From Hypomyces perniciosus (taxonomy: Eukaryota > Ascomycota > Sordariomycetes > Hypocreales > Hypocreaceae), in contig SPDT01000006.1 in the NCBI GenBank assembly GCA_008477525.1, positions 957,501 to 1,021,500 of the forward strand: a stretch of DNA of 64,000 nucleotides. The letters run 5' to 3'. This document shows positions 55,867-64,000 of the stretch, one piece after another. The notes below the pieces were generated by a model that was not told the origin of the DNA, ran no database searches, and worked only from the letters and a program-made list of their open reading frames with translations. The position numbers were made by a program, and so were the translations under genes. Position 1 is the stretch's first letter; the number at the start of each line of letters is the position of its first letter.

Positions 55867-56747
55867 ATGATTTAGAATCAAGGGGAGTTTATGACGCCAG
55901 CTGCGGCAACGCCTCACTTTGCCCTACGGATCTCCTTGGTTTTCGTTTCTATGTATTGATTGTTGATACGGCGGCTTCGTTTTATATCCCTGTATCTATT
56001 AGACGTGCGATCTTGCTCACATTTGATTGGTCTTGTCTTTTTTGTGGCGGCTTTGGATCAAAATTACTGGATTATGGCGTTCATTTGTCTCTTCTCTTGC
56101 GTCTCTATTTTCCAACTTCCCAAGGTGGATATTTTTTTGGTTGCGAAGCAAGCTGGATTACGATGACTTGCGAGGCAACGCTCCCTAGGACTATCTTATT
56201 CATGACCTTTCGTTTTTTCCCGTCTTGAAACCACACGGGTTGATAGTTCAAGACTTGACACAATTCACTCTTATGTTAACATCTTACTATTATTTCTTGG
56301 TGGTGAAGCTTTGGTAACTTGATGTGTCGGTACATGCTCGCTTTGGTTATACTATTCCTGGATGACTGCAGATGGAGGACATGGCATGCATTCTTTCTGG
56401 TCCCGAATTTCTTTAATAGTTAGGCATCTTAATTCACGACCTCAGTCAACTAGAAAAGTTTTCCTACGAAGTTAATTGAATCAATTCAGCACCGAAGCAA
56501 CGATAACACTTGACAAAATTTGGAGCACTATTATTACATGGAGAAGTGGTTGCCAGCTTCTGTCACTTGGCAACCATGTTTTTTAACTGATAAGATAACA
56601 GTCGCGTAGTCCCAAAAAAGTTCAGGAACTCGCGATTTCATCACCTGAATTTCAGACCTTGCAACAAACCCATTACTATCTGCAACTCAACGTTTCATCT
56701 GCATTTCAACGCTCCATTTGTAATTCGACGCTCCGGCTGCCACCACC
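55867..56747. other. Intergenic, no gene seen
   Basis: 3' flank of the DENN gene (T-rich) and promoter of Bcd1. An open frame of 121 codons at 55863-56228 begins inside the DENN stop region and is T-rich untranslated-type sequence. Confidence 0.5.
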
Positions 56748-57777
56748 ATGGCAGATCCTCTTCTCACATCTTTATGCTCCATCTGCCACATCGCCCCTCC
56801 CAAATACAAATGCCCTCGCTGCGAAATCCGTACCTGCTCGCTAGCATGCGTCAAGAAACACAAGTCCTGGTCTGACTGTAGCGGCGAGCGTGATCCAACT
56901 GTCTACATCCCACCATCGAAACTGCGCACTGCAGCAGGCATAGACCATGACTACAACTTTCTGCACGGCATTGAGCTGGCGACTGAGCGGGCGGAGCGTG
57001 TGCTCGTGGGCGACAAAGGCATCTTGCAGACAAAGGACCTGCGGCCGCTGACGACGGAGGATGTGAAGTGGAAGACGGGACGCGATGGCAGGAAGAGAAA
57101 GGTATTGGTGACGAGGCTGATAAGGGAGGACAAGGAAAGGAAGATTGACAAACTTTTGGCACAGAGGCTGGAGAAGCTCAACGTGGACGTTATGTGCGCG
57201 CCCGTTGGGATGTCCAGACAGAAGGAGAACAACACAACGCTTAACAAGAGAACGGGGAGAATCAATTGGCAGGTGGAGTGGTTTACGTTCGAAGCGGGGA
57301 AAGATGGGCAGCAACAACAGCAGCCTACGAGGGCTCTCTCAAAGGCCATGGATGATCTGCCTTTGTATCAGGCATACCATGCGCTTTTGGAGCAGCAAGC
57401 AAAGGCTCGGGGACTGCAACCCGAGCGAGCGCCAAGAGGAAGCGCTCAAAAACCTTCGGATTCGCGATGGACATTGACCAACGACGTCGTACAAGATCCC
57501 TCGAATGGCACATGGGTCACGTTCCAAGGCCCATCGCTCGACATGTGGCCAGATGACAAAGATCAAGCACAGCGACGACAATTTCAGTTCTTCTTGGCAA
57601 GGCCACAGACGAGATCAGACCTCCCCACGACCATAACACGCATGGACTCTGGGGACTGCTTCCGGGATATCCTGACTAACACCAGGGTTCTTGAGTTCCC
57701 GACGATCTACGTCCTAAAGGAGGGTGAGGCAATACCATCTGGGTTCGTCCTCGGCGAAAAATACACCATACCACCTA

Positions 57778-57808
<31 letters not shown>

Positions 57809-58091
57809 GGGAGCCAAACGAAAGGGCGGACCGCAGGCTGGTAAGAAGGCGGTTCAGCCTGCAAAGAAGACGAGAAGGTTGGCTGATTTGGAAGAGGGCG
57901 AGGTTGGTGGTGAGGAAGATGGAGACAGCGGGTCTAAGGGACAGGATGGACTTGAACTTGATGTGATTGCCGAACTGAGTCTGGGCGAGGAGGATGACGA
58001 GGAGGACGACGATGATGATGGGACCAGCAGTGACGACTCCACGAGCAGCGATGATGAGACCAGCAGCGCGGGATCGGATTCTAAGGAATGA
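56748..58091 (+). CDS. bcd1: Box C/D snoRNP assembly factor Bcd1 (zf-HIT, ZNHIT6 type)
   Basis: Single exon of 447 residues in context CCACCATGGC. Residues about 10-45 are a zf-HIT finger: CSICHIAPPKYKCPRCEIRT, then CSLACVKKHKSWSDC, with eight Cys/His zinc ligands. Then come the Bcd1 core DYNFLHGIELATERAERVL and the conserved NTRVLEFPTIYVL block near residue 330. The C-terminus adds ten Gln (57780-57809), a Lys-rich patch and a long Asp/Glu/Ser acidic tail. Family role: nuclear assembly of box C/D snoRNPs with Rvb1/2, Rsa1 and Hit1, binding Nop58 and snoRNA. The CAG run makes the length liable to vary between strains. Confidence 0.92.
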
Positions 58092-58613
58092 GGCTCTACT
58101 CAGGTCAGGGGTGTGGGAGGGATTCATGACGAGGGAAGCATTGCTCATTGGCTTGTACTTTTTACATTTCACGGTCACCACGATACCCTGTATAAACAAT
58201 GTATGAATATGGAATCAAACTGTCGGAGTCGCAGAGCTCAAAGAACAAAGGGCCATGGCAACCAACTCAACTGTACGGAGTACGAAGTAGCGCATCACCA
58301 TCTCCCCCACAGCGGGTAGGCACAGCGTGGCGTGGGGCCTTGTGGCGCAGGCGGCAGGCCAAAGGTTCCTTGTCTGCGACATCACAATGCACAATGAGCA
58401 TCCTGCAATTCAACACTCACACACACAAGTTTCAACACTCAACACGCGCGACGCCACGGACAGGGCAAAGGGGGACGCATTGGCACAGATGATATCTCCT
58501 CCTCAAGGCGGCCCCTGAGTCCTCCATAATCCATTCGACCTGTGCACTATGGTATAGCAAACCTCGAGCCTCTCGAACCTCCCTCCTCCGCTGCGACCCA
58601 ACCCGCCGCCACC
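58092..58613. other. Promoter of Sec6
   Basis: No gene; a palindrome copy GTACGGAGTAC at about 58275. The Sec6 frame is open to 58542 without an ATG. Confidence 0.5.
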
Positions 58614-60872
58614 ATGGACGACGCTCCCGTGCCCAAGCTGTCGGACCTGCTGCGGCACCCGGACGACATGGATAAGATCCCCGCGCTGAAGATGGAGTTC
58701 TCGCGCAAGAAGAGCGCGGTGGACGGGCGGCTGCGCAACGGTCTGCGGGAGCAGCTCGAGACCACGCAGTCGGGCATGACGGGCCTGAGCGACGGGCAAA
58801 AGACGGTGCAGCAGATCAAAGAAGAGATGATGAAGATTGACAAGTTGTGCTCGGAGTCGCAGACCATGATCAAGGACTTTGCCAGCATCAATGTGGTGTC
58901 GCAGGCGCACCGCAACTTCGGCGCCGTGGAGGCCATGAGGCGCAACCTCGAGACGTTTAATAATCGGCTGGTGGTCGTGGAGGGGATGCTGCGTGAGGAC
59001 GATGAGGATCAGGAGAACATGCCGAATTTGCTGCCCTGCCATTACGAGCTGACGCAGCTGCGGAATATCCGTGATGATGCGATGGAGCAGATACAGAGGG
59101 CTGAGGAACCGAGTCTTGAGTCGACGCTGGAGGATTACTTTGCGAGGCTGGATGATACCATCGATTGGTTTGACGAGCATGTTGGTATCATCGCCATGAA
59201 CCTTATCAACCTTCTCCTCAATGACAACAATGGCTTGGTGGTTCGCTTCGCTGTCGTCATGGAGGCCGAGGAGAAGAGCGACCAACGTGTCCTCGCACTA
59301 CAAGAGGCGCTCAAGGACCACGAAGAAATGGCGGCGCGTTTCCAGAGCATCACCGACGGTGCCAAGAAGGTCCATGGCTACAAGGAAAAGTTCATGCAAG
59401 CCATTAGAGTCAGCGCGGAACAGCAATTCCAGCAGGCGAGGGAAGACTTCCTCGACGACGCCGAGAAGCTTGACAAGATCATGTCATGGTACTTCAACGA
59501 TCTCAACGCTGTCAAGATGGGAATGACACCTCTTATGCCCAAGAAGTGGAAGATTGCGAAAACATATGCCAACATCTACCACCAGCTGATGCACGACTTC
59601 CTGATAGGCATGGTGGAGGATCCGGAGGCTAGCTCGGCACACACACTCGCTATTGTTAGCTTTCCCGAGAAATACTACAAGAAGATGGCTAAGATTGGCT
59701 TCAAACAAGAGGAACTGACGCCCCACGTCATTGATAACCGTGAGGCCGAACTGGTGCGTGACTTCCGCCAGCTCATCATCAAGTTCCTCGATGAGTGGAT
59801 CGACAACATCTTTGAACAGGAGACACGCGACTTTGCCGAGCGGAACGTCGAGGGCTCCAACTTGGATCAGGATGAGTATGGCTACTTCCGGACCAAGAAC
59901 CTGGTGGCGCTCTGGAGGATGTTGCGCGAGCAGGTCGATGCGGCCATCAACTCGCAGCGTGCAGACGTGGTAGAGGGTGTCATCGACGCCATGTTTCTGC
60001 GGCTGTGGAGTCGTCAGCAGGCATGGCAGCGGATGCTTGATGATGAGGCGTTGCGTTATGAGACGGGCAAGCTGCCCGACCTTGATGGCTTCCAAGCTCT
60101 TCAGGACTGGCTCGTCGCAACAGCCAACGACCAAATTGCCATCATCGACGACAACGAGGAAGAGAACCGTCTGGGCTATCTATCAAGCTTCCGGCAGCAA
60201 TTCGAGCAACATGTCAGTCCTCAATACCTCGAGCGCGCCGAGCAGGAGCTTAACGCTCTAAGAGACGGCTACGTTGACTTCAGCACCTGGTGCATCAACA
60301 AATTCGCCCACCTCGTCTTCTCTGTCGACTTCAAGGCCGTCATGTCCGACTTCTTCACCCCCCGCTGGTACTCCAACACCGCCATGAAGCAAATGGTCGT
60401 CACTTTCGAAGAATACGTCAACGAATACCGCCAGGCCCTCCACCACTCCCTCGTCGAGATCTTCATCGAAATCTTCGCCGACGAACTCCTCGTCCGCTAC
60501 CTCTCTTCCGTGCGTAACAAGGGCGCTAAATTCCGTCGCTCCGACCCCTTCCGCGACAAGCTCTTCAACGACATAGCTACCGCCTTTGAGTACTTTTCCA
60601 CCCTCGCCAGCCCCGATGTCGCTACTTCTATAAAGGAGACGTGGCGCGTTACGGAGCCGTTTTTGGGCCTTTTGTCTGCGGACCGCGATGCCGTCGCGGA
60701 TGAGTTTGCGGCGTTTAAGACGGGCTATTGGGATTTGCAGATTAGTTGGGTCGAGGCCGTGTTACGATCTAGAGATGACTTTGAGCGCGCCATGTTGAAT
60801 GCGGTGAAAGCGAGGGCAGCGCAGGTGAATGTTGCGAGAGGACCTGAGACGATTATGGCCAAGATGAAGTAG
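58614..60872 (+). CDS. sec6: Exocyst complex component Sec6
   Basis: Single exon of 752 residues. The start at 58614 has an ideal GCCGCCACCATGG context and matches the family start (MDDAPVPKLSDLLRHPDDMDKI). The N-terminal third is a coiled coil (QQIKEEMMKIDKL, ETFNNRLVVVEGML), and the rest is the helical Sec6/EXOC3 rod: ETRDFAERNVEGSNLDQDEYGYFRT, WYSNTAMKQMVVTFEEYV and the C-terminal FIEIFADELLVRYL. Exocyst tethers post-Golgi vesicles at growing hyphal tips and septa; Sec6 also binds the SNARE Sec9 in yeast. It lacks membrane segments and motifs of enzymes. It is convergent with the Ede1 homologue. Confidence 0.96.
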   Translation: MDDAPVPKLSDLLRHPDDMDKIPALKMEFSRKKSAVDGRLRNGLREQLETTQSGMTGLSDGQKTVQQIKEEMMKIDKLCSESQTMIKDFASINVVSQAHRNFGAVEAMRRNLETFNNRLVVVEGMLREDDEDQENMPNLLPCHYELTQLRNIRDDAMEQIQRAEEPSLESTLEDYFARLDDTIDWFDEHVGIIAMNLINLLLNDNNGLVVRFAVVMEAEEKSDQRVLALQEALKDHEEMAARFQSITDGAKKVHGYKEKFMQAIRVSAEQQFQQAREDFLDDAEKLDKIMSWYFNDLNAVKMGMTPLMPKKWKIAKTYANIYHQLMHDFLIGMVEDPEASSAHTLAIVSFPEKYYKKMAKIGFKQEELTPHVIDNREAELVRDFRQLIIKFLDEWIDNIFEQETRDFAERNVEGSNLDQDEYGYFRTKNLVALWRMLREQVDAAINSQRADVVEGVIDAMFLRLWSRQQAWQRMLDDEALRYETGKLPDLDGFQALQDWLVATANDQIAIIDDNEEENRLGYLSSFRQQFEQHVSPQYLERAEQELNALRDGYVDFSTWCINKFAHLVFSVDFKAVMSDFFTPRWYSNTAMKQMVVTFEEYVNEYRQALHHSLVEIFIEIFADELLVRYLSSVRNKGAKFRRSDPFRDKLFNDIATAFEYFSTLASPDVATSIKETWRVTEPFLGLLSADRDAVADEFAAFKTGYWDLQISWVEAVLRSRDDFERAMLNAVKARAAQVNVARGPETIMAKMK

Positions 60873-61461
60873 TAGCAGTATTACTGGGAACATACGATAA
60901 GGGGGGATGTGTCCAAGGAGTCAAGGACAGCAAAAGGATGGGAAGTTTTCAATGTTACGACTAGATTACATACTTGCCATATTAGCGATTCGTCTTTGAT
61001 ATAACATGGTTTACCTTGAAAACAACAAAAGGAGAGAGCAGGAGTCAAGTCAAGTCAAGTGCATCTTCACAGGACAAATCAACAAGAGGAAAACAAATGA
61101 GTGTGTCACGACAAAATATTCATCTCCTCCCAATGGATTACTATCCACCTCCCCACTAACCTCAACTGCATCCAACAAGTACACACTTCGCTCTCTACCC
61201 CTCTCGACATGGGAAAACGTATAAATGAATGATTTTGCGCTGGCCTCCCAAAGACCTTTAAAAAAAAAGCAGAATGTGATGGTGACAAGGGGGCGCCACG
61301 CACCCCAACTCTCCTTAACGAAAAAACACAAGGCTCCCAACCTCGCAACCAAATGAACGGACGAAAAACTTTGCTATGCTGTATGCTATGTTCATGCAGC
61401 ATGGAAAACCAGACTCAATGAAAGAAACAAACACGCTTCATCATATACTTGGTTGTCTTTT
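60873..61461. other. Convergent 3' intergenic region
   Basis: 3' ends of Sec6 and Ede1; no gene. Confidence 0.5.
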
Positions 61462-64000
61462 CTACGACTGGTTCGCTAGATGGTTGGCGGCCTGTAGGTC
61501 GTTCGTTAGCTTCATTGCCTTGCGCACTGTAATATAGATCATAAGAAACTGACCCTCTCTAGGTTGTAATCATACTTCTCCAGCGCAGCCAAGGCAACAG
61601 GACGAGCATATCCCATGTTGGTCAGGTTCTTGAGGATCGGGTCATCGTGTTCTCCCTGTTCTGTGAGGGCGCGGCCGGGAGTGGGCCGAGAGTCGGTATG
61701 CTCATCCTTTGCATTGTTCGCACTGTTATTATGCGAAGGAATAGCCACCGTATTGCTTGAGTCCAGGCCAAATATGGCATCCCAATCATGGGACTCATTG
61801 CCCTTCTGTTGACCACTTCCTGACGGGCTAGAGACACCCGCTACGGAGTTGGAAGAGATAAAGTCGAAGCCGCTCTCGTTGCCGAAAGCAGTGGACTCAC
61901 TCTTGGCTTGGCTGCCCGGCGGGCTGCTATCAAACATTGGGTTATAATCATCTAGCCCGGACCGAGAGATGTTGGCAAAGTCATCGTCTGCCGAACCCTC
62001 CTTGGCATCTTCTAGGCCCTCAAAGTCATCTTCAAGATCATCAAAAGCCCCCTTTGCGGGTTGGCCAGTGGAAGTCAAAGTTCCGGAGCCAAAGATGTCA
62101 TCCGCGTGCGACGCCTGGGAGACTGTCGCGTTATTGTTGGTTATGGTTGCAGGCGAAGAGGACAGCTCAGGACTAGTGTGTATGTGAGCAATCTGCAGCA
62201 ATATATGATAGGGTATAGCTCCTTACCTCTTCTCTTCTGACTCCTGACTAGCCACTGGCTCCTTAGGGGGCACCGAAGGAGCAGCCGGCTCAGAAGCTTC
62301 TACGGTTGCCTTGTTAAGCTGTGGCGTAGACTCCGTCGCTGACGGCTTGTCTTTGGACCTGGCTTCCAGCGATGCTGGTGCAAAGTCGTCATCAAAGCCC
62401 GCACCCTCACTATCCGATTCGGAGTCATCTCGTTCGAGCTCTGAGATTGGCGGGAACTCTGTGTCAAAGGCGGCTGGAGACCTTGAAGCTGGGTCCTTTT
62501 CGGTACTGCTCGTGGTCTTGGCGGATGTGAAGGCGGCAAATGCATTGTCGAAATCCGCCTTGGCCTTGGCATGATTAGTGTTGTCAAAGGAACCAGATCT
62601 TACAGTAGGATGAAGCTCTCCGTCTGAAGGCTTCTGGGACCCTTCTCCTTGAGTGGCAGGAACAGGGGTTGCGCTGGCACTATCATGCTTCTCTACGTCC
62701 TCACCGGAAGTAGTGGTTTCCGGGGTCTTAGCCTCCGCGGCGCTTGTCACGCCGGGGAAAGGAAACGACCCGGCCGCCGGACCTTCAGCGCGTGAGGAAG
62801 TGGGGGGAGAAACTTGTCGTGATGAAGATAGCGACTCGGCGGGCTCGGAGAAAGGCAAAAAGCTGGAGCTGATTTGTCGCGACTCCGGCGGAGCTGGAGC
62901 TTCAGCACTCAGGGTTGAGTGGCGGCTGATATTGGGCGGTGGTCCAGAGATGTTGGAGAATGACCCAACGCTAACCGATGACTGCCCTGTATGTTGTTGT
63001 TTGAAGGCCGAAACAGGCGGGGGGGTGCCATGCGAACTGCTAGGACGGGCTGCTGGACCAAACAAGTCGTCGAAGGACCTATCTGAGAAACTTCTGGTCG
63101 GCGGCGACGCAAACACTCCCATGATATCCGTACTAGCGCTCCGCTTGAAAAAGGGGTTGTTTCCACTGGCAGTAGAAAGGGCGGGGCTGGCCAACTGTGC
63201 TGATGTGGACACAGGTGAGCCGGTCTCGGCCTGACGGGAGATTTCCTCAGCGCTCTTAGCCAGCGCATCAGCTTCTGCCTTCAGCTTCTCGCGTTCTCCC
63301 TCTGTGGTAGACAGCTGCTTCTTGTTAATGGCAACAAGACCTTTCTGCTGTCGGGCATCCAGCTTAAGCTTCTCAATCTGAGGCTTCAGCTGAGCAATCT
63401 CAGCATTGGCCACACGGATTCGCTCTCTCAAGTTGGTGTTCTCCTGCTGGTCGGCCTGGAGCGCGGTCAAGACTTGCTGGTGCTGGGCTTGAACATCCCG
63501 GCATTGTCCCTCCAGCGTCATGCATTCACCTTGGAGCCTCTTAGTGTCTGCGCGCGAGTTCCTCAACTGCTCTTCAAGAGCCTGCGTGTCTTGGGCCTCC
63601 TTCTCGTAAAGCTGTCTCAGCTGTGCCAAACGCTGCTCAAAGTTTTGCTTTTGAGAGTTGGTCTGACTTAGCTCGTTCTGAGTCGTAGCCCTCTTAGACT
63701 GAACATCTTGTGTTTGTTTTGCAAGGGAGCTAATCTGATTTGAGAGATTGGCAAGCTCCGTAGTTTCGTCAGAAATTTTCTTGCTGGCCTCAGGGTCTGT
63801 ATCACCAAGGAGGTCCTCCGAAGCAGATCGAGCAGCCGATTCTGGTTGTCCGGCCAAACCGCGGCCAAAGGAGGACGAGGGTATAAAAGGCTTGAAGGAG
63901 TTGCCGGTTGGGGATGACGGCTTGACAGGAGGGGATGATGGGCGTAACGCACTCGTTCCGCCGGCAAATGGGTCATTGGCATTCGAACCTCCTGTAGACA
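61462..64000 (-). CDS. ede1: Ede1/Eps15-like endocytic scaffold, C-terminal part (5' end outside window)
   Basis: Partial gene on the minus strand: exons 64000-62227 (continuing beyond the window), 62172-61554 and 61491-61462. The visible part is about 800 residues. After a Ser/Pro linker with NANDPFAG comes a coiled coil (from SKKISDETTELANLSNQISS to QQKGLVAINKKQL), then a long Ser/Pro-rich tail with NPFF and several acidic DDxFxxL-like spots, such as FDDLFGPA and DDIFGSG. The end is a UBA domain: DDPILKNLTNMGYARPVALA, then NLERAANHLANQS just before the stop in the last ten-codon exon. In yeast Ede1 the N-terminus carries three EH domains that bind NPF motifs; they would lie beyond 64000. 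The role is early endocytic site initiation. Pan1 and End3 lack this UBA, so Ede1 is the best call. Confidence 0.88.

Noticed and set aside
58503..60134. Minus-strand frames of 260 and 216 codons within Sec6
   Set aside because: Sec6 is a clear family member on the plus strand; these are codon shadows.

Overview
The window reads as nuclear DNA of a filamentous ascomycete (Pezizomycotina), most likely a Sordariomycete and possibly in Hypocreales. Genes are monocistronic and carry short GT-AG introns of about 48-120 bases, many with a CTAAC-like branch point. The content is typical of such fungi: a MetR/CYS-3-type sulfur bZIP factor, a CAP20/MPL1-type perilipin, a CFEM GPI-anchored protein, and an AcuF-like C2H2/TPR repeat protein. 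The intergenic sequence is peppered with short palindromes built on GTACGGAGTAC. The species cannot be named from sequence alone. I rebuilt the exon structures by hand from splice signals, reading frame and family conservation; every multi-exon model closes in frame.

Layout. 0.9-8.7 kb: sphingolipid fatty-acid alpha-hydroxylase (Scs7), an SR-rich three-RRM splicing factor (RBM39/Rsd1 type) and a coiled-coil protein of unknown function, all on the plus strand. 9.6-13.9 kb: a small von Willebrand A protein and an eight-exon class I/II aminotransferase with a 13-base microexon, both minus. 15.8-20.8 kb: a divergent pair, a DUF7580-like protein (minus) and a C2H2/TPR protein with seven 42-residue repeats (plus), with 302 bases between start codons. 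This pair is the most accessory-looking locus and my leading candidate for an uncharacterised system. 21.6-28.1 kb: a small probable mitochondrial protein, MetR/CYS-3 with a 579-base intron, a gene-poor 3.1 kb stretch and a second bZIP gene with an uncertain 5' end. 28.7-35.4 kb: kinetochore Chl4/CENP-N, a TatD nuclease with a possible mitochondrial leader, and the ribonucleotide reductase large subunit. 38.9-43.7 kb: CFEM protein, pirin, perilipin. 46.8 kb: one intron-containing tRNA, probably Ile(UAU). 47.8-49.4 kb: an F-box-like protein. 49.4-53.1 kb: gene-free DNA very rich in the palindrome family and in microsatellites. 53.1-64 kb: a DENN-domain protein, box C/D snoRNP factor Bcd1, exocyst Sec6 and the C-terminal part of Ede1, which runs off the window.

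Most genes are conserved housekeeping functions: sphingolipid hydroxylation, splicing, dNTP synthesis, kinetochore, snoRNP assembly, exocytosis and endocytosis. They share no single pathway and, as expected in a fungus, form no operons. Sec6 and Ede1 lie convergent and act in exocytosis and endocytosis, but that adjacency may be chance. No transposon, CRISPR array or rRNA was seen.
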